From: Megasphaera sp. NM10
GTDB lineage: Bacteria > Bacillota > Negativicutes > Veillonellales > Megasphaeraceae
Direction of reading: 5' to 3'
NCBI RefSeq assembly: GCF_000417505.1
Contig: NZ_APHY01000022.1
Coordinates: 34-64,033, forward strand
DNA length: 64,000 nt
Shown here: piece by piece, positions 36,586-46,088 of the stretch
Numbering within the stretch: position 1 is the first letter of the stretch
Layout: every line of letters begins with the position of its first letter
Translations under genes and position numbers: made by a program
The notes under the pieces: model-generated
What the model was told of the DNA's origin: nothing
Seen by the model: the letters and a program-made list of their open reading frames with translations, nothing else
Databases searched by the model: none

Positions 36586-38709
36586 TTACTTCTTCTTCGC
36601 ATCAGGCCGCTTTATCTTGCGGCGGTAGCGGCGCTTGGGCATGTCTTCGCCCTGCATGTCTTTAGGCAGGGTATCATCGTGGCTCATATCGGCCAGCTGC
36701 TGGCGCAATTGGCCCAGGCGGTCGCGCAGTTCGGCGGCTTTTTCAAATTCCAGGTTCTTCGACGCCTCTTTCATCTGCAAAGTCATGGTCTTGATGACTT
36801 TGTTCAGGGCCTCGCGGGTCTTCTTGCCGCCTTTCCTTCCCTTCTGGCTGCCATAGGCCGCTTCCGTTTCGGCGACTTTCGTCAGTTCGATGAGGTCGAC
36901 GACGTCTTTTTTGACCGATTTCGGCGTAATGTGATGTTTTTTATTATATGCATCCTGGATTTCCCGGCGCCGCTGCGTTTCTTCCATAGCCTTGGCCATG
37001 GAGTCGGTAATCTTGTCGGCATACATGATGACCTGTCCATGGACGTTTCGCGCCGCCCGGCCCATGGTCTGGATAAGCGACGTTTCTGAACGCAGGAAGC
37101 CTTCTTTATCGGCATCGAGAATGGCTACCAGCGAGACTTCCGGCATATCCAGGCCTTCGCGCAGGAGGTTGATGCCGACCAGGACGTCGAAGACGCCGGC
37201 CCGCAGGTCGCGGATGATGTCGGCCCGTTCGATGGTGGCGATATCCGAATGGAGATAGCGCACGCGGACGCCCATTTCCTTCAGGTAATCCGTCAGGTCT
37301 TCAGCCATCTTCTTGGTCAGCGTCGTCACCAGGACGCGTTCGTCCTTTTCCGTGCGCTTGCGGATTTCACCCAATAGGTCATCCATCTGGCCGGCAATGG
37401 GACGGACTTCCACTTTCGGATCCAACAGGCCCGTCGGCCTGATGATCTGCTGGGCCAGATTGGTCTGGACTTCCATTTCATAAGGGCCAGGCGTAGCGCT
37501 GACGTAGACAATCTGGTTGATGCGTTCGACGAATTCCTCAAATTTCAACGGCCTGTTATCCAAAGCCGACGGCAGGCGGAAGCCGTATTCGATGAGGTTT
37601 TCCTTGCGCGACCGGTCGCCGGCGTACATAGCCCGCAGCTGCGGCAGGGTGACATGCGATTCGTCGACGAGGATGAGGAAGTCATCGGGGAAATAGTCGA
37701 GGAGCGTATACGGCGCCTGACCGGGCTTGCGGCCGGCCAGGTGGCGCGAATAATTTTCGATGCCTGAGCAGTAGCCCATTTCTTCCATCATTTCCATGTC
37801 ATAGCGCGTGCGCTGTTCCAGCCGCTGAGCTTCCAGCAAATGGCCGCCGTCTTTCAGCACTTTCAGCCGTTCGTCCAATTCCTGGCGGATCGTCCCCAGG
37901 GCCCGTTCCATCTTGTCCCTGGTCGTGACATAATGGCTGGCCGGATAAATGGCGACGTGCTTGCGCTCGGCAATGACTTCGCCTGTCAGGACGTCGACTT
38001 CCGTGAGCCTGTCGATTTCATCGCCGAACATTTCGATGCGGATGATGGAGTTATCGAAGGCCGCCGGAAAGACTTCGATTGTATCGCCGTGGACGCGAAA
38101 GGTCCCGCGTTCGAGGTTCATGTCGTTGCGGCTGTACTGGATATCGACGAGCTTGTGCAGTATTTCTTCCTGCGGCTTTTCCTGCCCCAGTCGCAGGGAT
38201 ACGACGAGTTCACTGTAGTCTTCCGGGTCGCCTAAGCCGTAGATACAGGAAACGGAAGCGACGATGATGACATCGTGCCGTTCAAAGAGGCTCATCGTCG
38301 CCGAGTGGCGCAATTTATCGATTTCATCGTTGATGGACGCGTCTTTCTCGATGTACGTATCTGTCGAGGCGATATAGGCTTCGGGCTGATAGAAGTCGTA
38401 ATAACTGACGAAATAACCGACTTCGTTATCGGGAAAGAATGACTTGAATTCACTGCACAGCTGGGCAGCCAGGGTCTTATTGTGGGCAATGACCAGGGTC
38501 GGTTTCTGGACGGCTTCGATGAGCTTGGCCATAGTGAAGGTCTTGCCCGTCCCGGTAGCCCCGACGAGGACCTGGGCCCATTGGCCGGAACGGATGCCGT
38601 CTGCCAGAGAGGCGATGGCCTCGGGCTGGTCGCCCATAGGTTCATAAGGGGCGACGACGTGGAAAGGGTGGGACGTATCGTAATCTTTATTGTAATGGGA
38701 CATATCCAT
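36586..38709 (-). CDS. uvrB: Excinuclease ABC subunit B
   Basis: UvrB verifies damage and nicks with UvrC. Motifs: Walker [17 protein letters not shown], the beta-hairpin region [25 protein letters not shown], and a C-terminal UVR motif [14 protein letters not shown]. The preferred start is the ATG at 38709 with GAGGTAA upstream (707 residues). A basic tail ([16 protein letters not shown]) ends the protein. It directly follows the small membrane protein gene at 38715. Confidence 0.97.
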   Translation of the reverse strand: MDMSHYNKDYDTSHPFHVVAPYEPMGDQPEAIASLADGIRSGQWAQVLVGATGTGKTFTMAKLIEAVQKPTLVIAHNKTLAAQLCSEFKSFFPDNEVGYFVSYYDFYQPEAYIASTDTYIEKDASINDEIDKLRHSATMSLFERHDVIIVASVSCIYGLGDPEDYSELVVSLRLGQEKPQEEILHKLVDIQYSRNDMNLERGTFRVHGDTIEVFPAAFDNSIIRIEMFGDEIDRLTEVDVLTGEVIAERKHVAIYPASHYVTTRDKMERALGTIRQELDERLKVLKDGGHLLEAQRLEQRTRYDMEMMEEMGYCSGIENYSRHLAGRKPGQAPYTLLDYFPDDFLILVDESHVTLPQLRAMYAGDRSRKENLIEYGFRLPSALDNRPLKFEEFVERINQIVYVSATPGPYEMEVQTNLAQQIIRPTGLLDPKVEVRPIAGQMDDLLGEIRKRTEKDERVLVTTLTKKMAEDLTDYLKEMGVRVRYLHSDIATIERADIIRDLRAGVFDVLVGINLLREGLDMPEVSLVAILDADKEGFLRSETSLIQTMGRAARNVHGQVIMYADKITDSMAKAMEETQRRREIQDAYNKKHHITPKSVKKDVVDLIELTKVAETEAAYGSQKGRKGGKKTREALNKVIKTMTLQMKEASKNLEFEKAAELRDRLGQLRQQLADMSHDDTLPKDMQGEDMPKRRYRRKIKRPDAKKK

Positions 38710-38714
38710 AAGCG

Positions 38715-38996
38715 TTACCTCTTTTTCGGCCCTTTCTTCCAATTCTTATACAAAGACCAGGGCCAGAGAACCGTAACCAGGACGGTGAAGGCAAAGCCTG
38801 CGTCCGACCAGTTGCGGGTGAATAAGATAAAATAGGACCAGGCCAGGGCGGAAAAGCCGACGAGGTACAAGACCCAGGTTCTCCGGTCCAGACCGTGAGC
38901 GGGTCCTTTCTTCTTTTTCGGCTGTGCCGTTGCGGCTGTCCCTTCCGGAACGGCTGCAGTATTCCTGGCTTTTTTGCGCCGATTCTTGCGTGACAT
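38715..38996 (-). CDS. Small membrane protein, unknown function
   Basis: The 93-residue protein has a basic, Ala/Lys-rich N-terminal half ([24 protein letters not shown]), then two membrane segments ([19 protein letters not shown] and [18 protein letters not shown]) and a basic C-terminus. It lies 5 bases before uvrB and 11 bases after the nucleoid-associated protein gene, so it is probably co-transcribed. No family recognised. Confidence 0.6.
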   Translation of the reverse strand: MSRKNRRKKARNTAAVPEGTAATAQPKKKKGPAHGLDRRTWVLYLVGFSALAWSYFILFTRNWSDAGFAFTVLVTVLWPWSLYKNWKKGPKKR

Positions 38997-39007
38997 AATA
39001 ATCCCCC

Positions 39008-40009
39008 TTATTTATTGACGATTTTCCCGATATTCTTCAATTCAATGGACAAGGTCCCATCGGGGTTGTTGATGAATTGGATGAAGTCGGTATTTTCGAT
39101 ATATTCCGACGGAAAAGTGATCTCGATGCCCGTATCGGTCTTGATTTTATGGCTGCGGCCGGCCTTCTGGGCATATTCCTTTTCGATGGCTACGGCTTCA
39201 GGCAGTTTCGCTTCTTTGACTTGTTCTTCAAATTCCCGCTGCAGGACCGGCGAATCGCCGAAGACGTCGCTGCCCAGGTCCTGCGGCGAGAAGGAATCAG
39301 CCGTTTCGGCATTTTCCACCAGATAGGTCTTGGCTTTGGATAAGGCTTCGACCGTGCTGGCGCCGTGTTCTTCCGCTACTTTTTCGGCAATCTTGCTGAC
39401 GACCTTCACGGCTTCCTTGCTGGAAATGACCGACGTGCACTGCAGGAGCTTGTCCGGCAGGAGGTAGACGTCTTCACCGTCCATTTTCCGCTTCTTGTCG
39501 ACGAAATGGATAGAAAAATCGTTCAGGCGGATGAGGGCATAGGCCTCGGCTTTCTGCGCCGTCCCGGGCAGGATGGCGTAATGTTTGATGAGCTTGTTGT
39601 AGACCGTCCCTTCGTCGTCGAGGATCTGATGGGTATAGGCCGTCTTGTTGTCCAGCATGAGGATGCCCAGGTTGCGGACATCGTCGTCATCCTGGAAGTC
39701 GATGACCAGGAGGTCTGTCGATTCCGGTTCATCACAATGGGACACGAGCTGGTAGAGCTCGCGGGCGATCTGGGACGCCAAATCGTCGAAAGTCAGGGTC
39801 CCGTCGACGAGGGCCTGCAATTTCATCTGAAAGGCGCTGGTCGCATAGAAGACGCCCGTCTTCTGGGCGGCATCGCCGATGATGCGGTTCAGCCGCTTGC
39901 TGACGTATTCGTAGACGACATCGCTGCTGAAATCGAGGTCCTTCTGGGATACAATGCAGACGTTGGTATTGAAATCAAAAATATGGAGTACAGCTGTATT
40001 GATCATCAT
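39008..40009 (-). CDS. Nucleoid-associated protein, NdpA/YejK (NA37) family
   Basis: The roughly 333-residue protein has the NA37 layout: an N-terminal domain beginning INTAVLHIFDFN, the central DLLVIDFQDDDDVRNLGILM and KTAYTHQILDDEGTVYNKLI, then a C-terminal domain ending in FIQFINNPDGTLSIELKNIG. Relatives bind the nucleoid; the biochemical role is not known. ATGs at 40018, 40009 and 40006 are in frame; the first is too close to the AAAGGATG site, so the second is used. Confidence 0.8.
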   Translation of the reverse strand: MMINTAVLHIFDFNTNVCIVSQKDLDFSSDVVYEYVSKRLNRIIGDAAQKTGVFYATSAFQMKLQALVDGTLTFDDLASQIARELYQLVSHCDEPESTDLLVIDFQDDDDVRNLGILMLDNKTAYTHQILDDEGTVYNKLIKHYAILPGTAQKAEAYALIRLNDFSIHFVDKKRKMDGEDVYLLPDKLLQCTSVISSKEAVKVVSKIAEKVAEEHGASTVEALSKAKTYLVENAETADSFSPQDLGSDVFGDSPVLQREFEEQVKEAKLPEAVAIEKEYAQKAGRSHKIKTDTGIEITFPSEYIENTDFIQFINNPDGTLSIELKNIGKIVNK

Positions 40010-40025
40010 AATGGGCATTCATCCT

Positions 40026-41264
40026 TTACGCTTGTTTTCGTAATTCAAAGACACTGGCCTCGCGGGAACAGAGGACGCGGAAAGGCAGCCAGTGGCCTGT
40101 GCCGCGGTTGACATAGCCCCGGCAGTCCCCTTTCTGGAACATGCCGCGGAGGTACTTGAAGCCCAGGGCCGTGACCAAGGGCGCAATGGGCGCGAACTGG
40201 GCGCCGTGCGTATGGCCGCACAAAGTCAGGGGGATGTGATGGGCAAAGCCTTCGTCGATAAAGGCCGAATGATGGGCCAGCATGACGACAAAGGCATCTT
40301 CCGGAACCTTAGCCAGCGTTTCCCGGACATACTGTTCCCGTTCTTTGGCAAAGGCTTCATCACCCTTGGCAAAGCTGTAATCAGTGGCGGCGATATAAAA
40401 AGACCGGCCGTCGCGGCCATTGCAGCCCCTCAGGCCCTGGCCGCAGCCGCGGCTGGCCTGGAAGGTGGAATTGCGCAGTACCCGGACCGGCGTGTCATCG
40501 AGCATGGCTGTAATCGCATCGAAACTGCGGTAATACTCATGATTGCCATAGCAGAAGTCGATGCCGTCAGGGAAGCGGCTGGCATTGGCTTTGAGGATGG
40601 CCTGGGCCTTGGGCAGCAGGGCCAGTTCATCGATGAGGTCGCCTGTGATTTCCAGGCGGTTCACGCCCTGTGCCGCTACGGCATCGAGGGCTTCCTGCAA
40701 TCGCCGGGGACTGAAAAAGAGCCCCATGTGCAGGTCAGAGAGCTGGCCGATTTTATAGCCGTCGAGATAATCGGGCAGGTTCTTGTATTTCAAGACATGG
40801 TAGGTCGTATCCAAATCGCGTTCGCCCAAGAGATTGCCCGCTCCGCTGGTGGCGAAAGCCGCCACGGGGATCAGCGCCGCCAGGCCTTTGAGGAAAGACC
40901 GGCGCGTCACGCCCAACGAGCGCCGTTGACGCCGACGCCCTCTCCGGCGGCGCCGGGGCCGGCAGAAAAAGCGGGCTATGGCGACGACGACCAGGCAGGG
41001 AAAGGCCAAGAGACAGGCCAGCAGCCAGATCAGGCCGGCCATGGCCTTGCCGTCATAGAGACCTTCCCAGCCCGACGCGATGAGGCCGGGAAAGAGGTCT
41101 TCATAATGGTAGAGACCGGCTGCCGATAAGACGGCCAGCAGCAACGTCCCCAGGAGCAGCAGCCAGCGATGACCCGTGCGGACGACATAATCCCATAACA
41201 GCGCCGCGACGACGCAGATACAGGATGTAATGACCATGAAGTTAATAAAGAAAAGACCTTTCAT
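40026..41264 (-). CDS. Membrane-anchored calcineurin-like metallophosphoesterase
   Basis: The 412-residue protein (YkuE/YaeI type) has three N-terminal membrane segments within about residues 1-100, then an Arg-rich stretch and TRRSFLKGLAALIPVAAFAT, which looks like a twin-arginine signal placed in mid-protein. The phosphoesterase motifs follow: SDLHMG, TGDLID, GNHEYY, LAHHSAF and CGHTHGAQ, i.e. all the metal ligands. Relatives act on UDP-sugars or lipids. The stop of mutY is directly adjacent; the ATG at 41264 is preferred over the TTG at 41267. Confidence 0.85.
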   Translation of the reverse strand: MKGLFFINFMVITSCICVVAALLWDYVVRTGHRWLLLLGTLLLAVLSAAGLYHYEDLFPGLIASGWEGLYDGKAMAGLIWLLACLLAFPCLVVVAIARFFCRPRRRRRGRRRQRRSLGVTRRSFLKGLAALIPVAAFATSGAGNLLGERDLDTTYHVLKYKNLPDYLDGYKIGQLSDLHMGLFFSPRRLQEALDAVAAQGVNRLEITGDLIDELALLPKAQAILKANASRFPDGIDFCYGNHEYYRSFDAITAMLDDTPVRVLRNSTFQASRGCGQGLRGCNGRDGRSFYIAATDYSFAKGDEAFAKEREQYVRETLAKVPEDAFVVMLAHHSAFIDEGFAHHIPLTLCGHTHGAQFAPIAPLVTALGFKYLRGMFQKGDCRGYVNRGTGHWLPFRVLCSREASVFELRKQA

Positions 41265-41267
41265 CAA

Positions 41268-42324
41268 TTATACCATGGCAGTGATCTTGCCGTGCGGTCC
41301 GGCCCAGGGCAAGGACGCGTAGTCCTTGCAGTCGATCCACTGCCAATCCTCCTCTTCTCCGATTTTCCCCTGGGTGATGCAGCCTTCATAGACCGTCATC
41401 TGCCAGGTCTTATGCGAAAAGACGCTCTTCAGGGAGCCTACAGGCTGGTCATCGGCAGCCAGGGTCAGTCCTTTTTGCGCCAAGAGCTGACGGACTGCAG
41501 CGATGCCCTCTTTCCCCTTCCCCAGGGCATTGGGAAATTCCCACATCGACGCCAAGAGGCCCTTGGGCGGACGGCGGTGGACGAGCCACTGGTCCCCATG
41601 GCGGACGACAACGACGGTAATTTCTTCGACAGGCGATTTCTTCTTGACCAGCCGGATGGGCAGATCACATTCTTTCCCAGCCCGGTGAGCCAGGCAGAGC
41701 CCTTGCAAAGGACAGTCCGGACAGCGGGGATGCTTGGGGATACAGACCATGGCCCCTAAGTCCATGAGGCTTCGTTAAAGGTCCCTGGCGCTTCGTCGGG
41801 AAGCTCTTCTTCTACGAGAGCCGTGATTTTCTTCTTGACCGGCGTCGACAAGATATTCTCTTCAATATCGTAAAGGCGGGCAAAGATGCGCAGGACGTTG
41901 CCGTCGACAGCGGCTTCCTTCTGACCGTAAGCCAGGCTTAAAATGGCGCCGGCTGTGTAATCGCCAACGCCTTTCAGGGACTGTACGTCTTTTTTATTTT
42001 CCGGCACATGGCCGCCGTATTTGACCTGTACTTCCTGGACCGCTTCATGGAGGTTGCGGGCCCGCGAGTAATACCCCAAGCCCTGCCACTGCCGCAGGAC
42101 TTCATCCTGGGAAGCCGCCGCCAGGGCGGGAATGGTCGGGAAATGGTCCATCCAGCTGTCATAATAGGGACGGACGGTTTCGACTTTCGTCTGCTGCAGC
42201 ATGATTTCCGACACCCAGACCTTATACGGATCCCGCGGCGATTCGTCGCGCCAGGCAGATCCCGGCCATGGGCGGCAAACCAGTCGAGGAGCAGCGGGCT
42301 CCAATGTTCTTTCTTTATATCCAT
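41268..42324 (-). CDS. mutY: A/G-specific adenine glycosylase MutY (two frameshifts)
   Basis: MutY removes adenine opposite 8-oxoguanine. With two corrections it encodes about 352 residues. Frame one covers MDIKKEHWSPLLLDWFAAHG to RDLP; frame two WRDESPRDPYKVWVSEIMLQ through the HhH motif LKGVGDYTAGAI and the catalytic-Asp region AAVDGNVLR to NEA; frame three starts MDLGAMVC and holds the Fe-S site CIPKHPRCPDCPLQGLC and a NUDIX-like C-terminal domain. Breaks are at about 42252 and 41763; each is repaired by one C. The start at 42324 has its own promoter and lies beside a long hairpin. Confidence 0.92.
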
Positions 42325-42330
42325 ATAAAT

Positions 42331-42390
42331 AAGCCTCTTTCTTTCTACACTATCAACTACTAGTATAGAAATCCAGAGGCTTTTTGTCAA
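42331..42390 (-). promoter_or_regulatory. mutY promoter overlapped by a long hairpin
   Basis: TTGACA (42385-42390) and TATACT (42362-42367) are 17 bp apart. The region also forms a long two-part hairpin: AAGCCTCT pairs with AGAGGCTT, and TTTCTATAC with GTGTAGAAA. The downstream strand includes the AGAGG likely to serve as the mutY ribosome site, but the upstream strand overlaps the -35 to -10 spacer, so a transcript starting here could form only part of it. Confidence 0.5.
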
Positions 42391-42412
42391 ACACGCGTTC
42401 TCTCAAGTTTCA

Positions 42413-42565
42413 TCACGTTTCCGAATGGACGCCGTCGCGAAGATGCAGGTCCTCTTTCTTAGGCTGCACGGCTTTGCGCCCTTTCTGATACTTTTCATAC
42501 TGCTGCAGCATTTTCCATTGGCGGAAATTTTCTGCCATGATCTTTTCCATTCGCCATACATACAT
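42413..42565 (-). CDS. Small hypothetical protein, 50 residues
   Basis: The ATG at 42565 follows GGGAGGGGGCC. The product begins MYVWRMEKIMAENFRQWK and is rich in Lys, Gln and Glu (QQYEKYQKGRKAVQPKKEDL), probably helical and soluble. It lies between the nadC terminator and the mutY promoter. No family recognised; the good ribosome site is the main support. Confidence 0.45.
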   Translation of the reverse strand: MYVWRMEKIMAENFRQWKMLQQYEKYQKGRKAVQPKKEDLHLRDGVHSET

Positions 42566-42603
42566 AAAGAGGCCCCCTCCCAAAATACGATATAATAAAA
42601 AGC

Positions 42604-42643
42604 AAAAAGACAACGACATCATGGACGACATCGTTGTCTTTTC
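42604..42643 (-). terminator. Terminator of the nadABC operon
   Basis: The stem AAAGACAACGA with TCGTTGTCTTT, with A and T tracts, lies about 50 bases after the nadC stop. Confidence 0.8.
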
Positions 42644-42693
42644 TTTGTCTTCATTATATCGCTGATTTTCCTCTTGTCAAGGACCACGAACCA

Positions 42694-43545
42694 CTATATC
42701 CTGTGCAGGTGTTTCAGGGATAAATCCAGGATGGGCGCGGAATGGGTCAGGGCGCCGCTGGAGATGTAATCGACGCCGATATCGGCCAGGGCGGCGATAT
42801 TTTCTTTGGTTACGTTGCCGGAACATTCCGTTTCAGCCCGGCCGTCGATGAGGGCTACGGCTTCTTTCATCATGTCGTGGCTCATGTTATCCAGCATGAT
42901 GATGTCCGCACCGGCTTCGACGGCTTCGCGGACCATGTCCAGCGTTTCCGTTTCGACTTCGATCTTGCGGACGAAAGGCGCATAGGCTTTGGCCATGGCA
43001 ATGGCCTTGGCCACGCCGCCGGCGGCACTGATGTGGTTGTCCTTGAGGAGGACGCCGTCCGATAAGTTGTAGCGATGATTCTTGCCGCCGCCGACGGTGA
43101 CGGCGTATTTTTCAAAGACCCGCATGTTCGGCGTCGTCTTGCGCGTATCGACGAGGGTCATCCCCGTCCCTTCCAGCAGGGCTGCGACCTGGTGGGTATA
43201 GGTCGCAATGCCGCTTATGCGCTGCAAATAGTTCAGGCCTACCCGTTCGGCCGACAAGATGGCCCGCATACTGCCGACGACTTTGGCCAGTTTCTGGCCT
43301 TTATGGACTTTATCGCCATCTTTGACGAAGAACTCGAACCAGACCTTGTCGTCCAGCAGAGTAAAGGGCCGGGCAAAGACATCGAGGCCGGCGATGATGC
43401 CGTCCTGTTTGCACAGGAGTTCCGCTTCACCCTGGCAGTCTTCCGGCAAAATGGCATTGGTCGTCACGTCTTCACCGGTGATGTCTTCCTGCAGGGCCTG
43501 TAAAATCAAAGGATCAGCCTGCAATTTCATGGTTACGCTGTTCAT
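42694..43545 (-). CDS. nadC: Nicotinate-nucleotide pyrophosphorylase (quinolinate PRTase)
   Basis: NadC converts quinolinate and PRPP to nicotinate mononucleotide with loss of CO2. Motifs: EDITGEDVTTNAIL near the start, RISGIATYTHQVAALL, VDTRKTTPNMRVFEKYAV and ISSGALTHSAPILDLSLK. The ATG at 43545 follows GGGAG and overlaps the nadB end by 32 bases; the result is 283 residues. It is the last gene of nadA-nadB-nadC. Confidence 0.96.
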   Translation of the reverse strand: MNSVTMKLQADPLILQALQEDITGEDVTTNAILPEDCQGEAELLCKQDGIIAGLDVFARPFTLLDDKVWFEFFVKDGDKVHKGQKLAKVVGSMRAILSAERVGLNYLQRISGIATYTHQVAALLEGTGMTLVDTRKTTPNMRVFEKYAVTVGGGKNHRYNLSDGVLLKDNHISAAGGVAKAIAMAKAYAPFVRKIEVETETLDMVREAVEAGADIIMLDNMSHDMMKEAVALIDGRAETECSGNVTKENIAALADIGVDYISSGALTHSAPILDLSLKHLHRI

Positions 43546-44857
43546 CACATTCACGCTCCCTTTCCATTTCACCTAAGACATGACGGCGGTATTCTTCAGC
43601 CAGTGTATCTTCATGACTGCCGATGAAGGCTTCTGACGGCGCACAGGCTTGGGCAAAGTCGGCGGCACTGACTACCTGCTGGGGCTGCTTTTCTGTTTCC
43701 ACGATGTGCTGGGCTGCGCGCTTGCCGAAGACCAGGCTTTCCAGGAGAGAATTGCTGGCCAGGCGGTTGCGGCCGTGGACGCCGTTGCAGCTCGTTTCGC
43801 CGACGGCATAGAGATGGTCCATCGTCGTCTGGCTGTACTTGTCGACGTGGATGCCGCCCATGAAGTAGTGCTGGGCCGGCGTGACCGGGACCCAGTCCTT
43901 CGTCGCATCGATGCCGTCTTCCAGGCAGCGTTCATAAATGTGCGGGAAATGATGCTTAATGACGTCTTCGCCGAGGACGGTCATGTCGAGCCAGACGAAG
44001 GGGCGGTCGTCCTTCTTCATCTGTTTGCGGATTTCGGCCGTCATCAAATCGCGGGGCAGGACTTCGTTGGCAAAACGCTGACCGTCTTTGCCGCGCAGCT
44101 TGGCCCCTTCACCGCGGACTGATTCAGAAATAAGGAAGCTCCGGCCCGGCTTTTTGGAATAGAGCGACGTCGGATGGATCTGGACGTAGTCGATGTGTTC
44201 CAGTTCGACGCCATGGCGCATGGCAATGGCCAGGGCATCGCCAGTGAGATGCGGGAAATTCGTCGAATGGTCATACAAGCCGCCGACACCGCCACTGGCC
44301 AGAATCGTTTCATCGGCCTGGATAGCTCGGTAACGGCCCTGGCTGTCGCGGGCGATGATGCCCAGGCAGCGGTTCCCATCGGTGACGATGTCGACCATAG
44401 TCGTAAAATCGCGGATAGTCACATTGGGCAGCTGGCGGACAGCCGCTAAGAGATGGCTGGTGATTTCCTTGCCCGTAATATCTTCATGGAACAAGATACG
44501 CGGCCGCGAGTGGCAGCCTTCCCGCGTATAATCGAGAGAACCGTCGGCTTTGCGGGCAAAATCGACGCCGTAGCCGATGAGTTCATTGATGACCGGCCGC
44601 GACGAGCGGATTATGATATCGACGGATTCACGCCGGTTTTCATAGTGGCCGGCTTTGAGTGTATCTTCCATGAAACTGTCGTAATCGTCCTTGTCGTGAA
44701 GGACGCAGATGCCCCCTTGGGCTAAAAAAGAATCGCTGTTTTCTACTTCATCTTTGGTAATCATCAGGACTCGTTTATCCCGGGGCAGATGCAGGGCGGC
44801 AAAGAGGCCGCTGGCCCCGGTACCGGCGATGACGATATCTGTTTTTTCTGTTTCCAT
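43514..44857 (-). CDS. nadB: L-aspartate oxidase
   Basis: This flavoenzyme oxidises aspartate to iminoaspartate for NAD synthesis. It has the N-terminal FAD fold (IVIAGTGASGLFAAL), the active-site stretch GYGVDFARKADGSLDYTREG, QADETILASGGVGGLYDH, and CNGVHGRNRLASNSLLESLV. At 447 residues it lacks most of the C-terminal helical domain of the E. coli enzyme (540), as do several Firmicutes versions. It starts 15 bases after nadA. Confidence 0.95.
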   Translation of the reverse strand: METEKTDIVIAGTGASGLFAALHLPRDKRVLMITKDEVENSDSFLAQGGICVLHDKDDYDSFMEDTLKAGHYENRRESVDIIIRSSRPVINELIGYGVDFARKADGSLDYTREGCHSRPRILFHEDITGKEITSHLLAAVRQLPNVTIRDFTTMVDIVTDGNRCLGIIARDSQGRYRAIQADETILASGGVGGLYDHSTNFPHLTGDALAIAMRHGVELEHIDYVQIHPTSLYSKKPGRSFLISESVRGEGAKLRGKDGQRFANEVLPRDLMTAEIRKQMKKDDRPFVWLDMTVLGEDVIKHHFPHIYERCLEDGIDATKDWVPVTPAQHYFMGGIHVDKYSQTTMDHLYAVGETSCNGVHGRNRLASNSLLESLVFGKRAAQHIVETEKQPQQVVSAADFAQACAPSEAFIGSHEDTLAEEYRRHVLGEMERERECDEQRNHEIAG

Positions 44858-44872
44858 TGCTATTACCTTCTT

Positions 44873-45781
44873 CTATTTGGCTAATTCCAGCATCCGTTCC
44901 AGCGAACGGACAGCTTTTCCGGCGACATCCGGGTCGACGCGGACTTCATTCGTTTCATCGCGCAGGCAGTCGCGGACTTTTTCCAGCGTGACTTTCTTCA
45001 TGTTGATGCAATACGCATCTTCCATGGCTGGATAAAAGGTCTTGCCAGGATTGCGCGTTTCTAATTCATAAAAGACGCCGCCTTCCGTACCGATGATGAA
45101 TTCCTTGGCATCGGACTTGCCGGCATAGTCGATGATGCCCGACGTACTGCCGACATAATCGGCCAGGGCCAGGACTTCTTTGCGGCATTCCGGATGGGCC
45201 AGGAACAAGGCCTGGGGATGAGCCGCCTGGACCTGTTTCACATAAGCCGGGTCAACCGTATCATGGCGCGGACAGAAGCCGTCGTTGAGGATAAAATGCT
45301 TGTCCGGGACCTGCGTCGATACGTAATGGCCCAGATTCCGATCAGGCGTAAAGAAAATATGCTTGTTCGGCAGTTTCCGGACGATCTTGACGGCATTCGA
45401 CGACGTGACGCAGACATCGGACACAGCCTTGACAGCAGCCGTCGAATTGACATAGCAGACGACGGCCAGATCATCATATTGGGAACGGACTTTTTCAATC
45501 GTCTTTACGTCAGCCATATGAGCCATAGGGCAGCTGGCCGTCGCATTGGGCATGAGGACCTTCTTTTCCGGGTTGAGCATCTTGGCACTTTCCCCCATAA
45601 AGTCGACACCGGCAAAGACGATGACCTTGGCATCCGTTTCAATCGCCTTCTTGGCCAGGCCAAAAGAATCACCGACAAAATCTGCATATTCCTGAACTTC
45701 ATCAGGTACATAATAGTGAGCAAGGATAATAGCCTGCTTCTCTTTTTTCAGAGCTGCAATCTCATCTTCGATATACACCAA
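44873..45781 (-). CDS. nadA: Quinolinate synthase
   Basis: NadA condenses iminoaspartate with dihydroxyacetone phosphate using a 4Fe-4S cluster. The 302-residue length is typical. Cys-bearing motifs are VVCYVNSTAAVKAVSDVCVT, FLAHPECRKEVLALADYVGS and MEDAYCINMKKVTLEKV; the N-terminus has AIILAHYYVPDEVQEYADFV. It is the first gene of nadABC. Confidence 0.96.
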   Translation of the reverse strand: MVYIEDEIAALKKEKQAIILAHYYVPDEVQEYADFVGDSFGLAKKAIETDAKVIVFAGVDFMGESAKMLNPEKKVLMPNATASCPMAHMADVKTIEKVRSQYDDLAVVCYVNSTAAVKAVSDVCVTSSNAVKIVRKLPNKHIFFTPDRNLGHYVSTQVPDKHFILNDGFCPRHDTVDPAYVKQVQAAHPQALFLAHPECRKEVLALADYVGSTSGIIDYAGKSDAKEFIIGTEGGVFYELETRNPGKTFYPAMEDAYCINMKKVTLEKVRDCLRDETNEVRVDPDVAGKAVRSLERMLELAK

Positions 45782-45902
45782 ACTTCATCCTTTCAGGGAA
45801 GAGGTTGCCCCATAAAGACACCTTCATGTGACAACCTCTTTTATTTAAAGTACATAACGGCTCATCATCCCTTGCGGGATAGACCGTTTTTTTGTTTACC
45901 CT

Positions 45903-45943
45903 ATTATACCGTATCGGTAAAGATTTGACAACACTACTGTCAA
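45903..45943 (-). promoter_or_regulatory. nadABC promoter with inverted repeat over the -35
   Basis: TTGTCA (45926-45931) and TATAAT (45903-45908) are 17 bp apart. A perfect inverted repeat TTGACA and TGTCAA with a 7-bp gap (45925-45943) covers the -35 box. Between promoter and nadA, AAGAGGTTG and CAACCTCTT (about 45800-45842) can form a hairpin. NAD genes in Firmicutes are often under NiaR, but I cannot confirm that this is its site. Confidence 0.55.
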
Positions 45944-45960
45944 GACATTGCAAGATGTGA

Positions 45961-45994
45961 AAAAGAGGCTGTCGCATTAAGACAGCCTCTTTTT
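45961..45994 (-). terminator. Terminator between the Rpn remnant and nadA
   Basis: The stem AAAAGAGGCTGTC with GACAGCCTCTTTT and a 7-base loop is related to the hairpin at 13075. Confidence 0.8.
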
Positions 45995-46083
45995 AGTGGT
46001 TAGCCGCTAGTGGCTAGGGGTTAGTGGATGGCTTGAAATTTAAAGGTTTGCTCTGAAAACTACAAACTCCGTATTACAAACTA
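45995..46083. repeat. Intergenic heptamer-arm repeat
   Basis: The left arm is TTAGCCG CTAGTGG CTAGGGG TTAGTGG; the centre is GGCTTGAAATTTAAAGG; the right arm is AACTACAAACT with a later TTACAAACT. It sits between the stop at 46089 and its terminator. Confidence 0.65.
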
Positions 46084-46088
46084 TCACC

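Noticed and set aside
43514-44857. nadB truncated by a frameshift
   Set aside because: The short C-terminus fits other Firmicutes forms and no lost domain can be read in the other frames before nadC.
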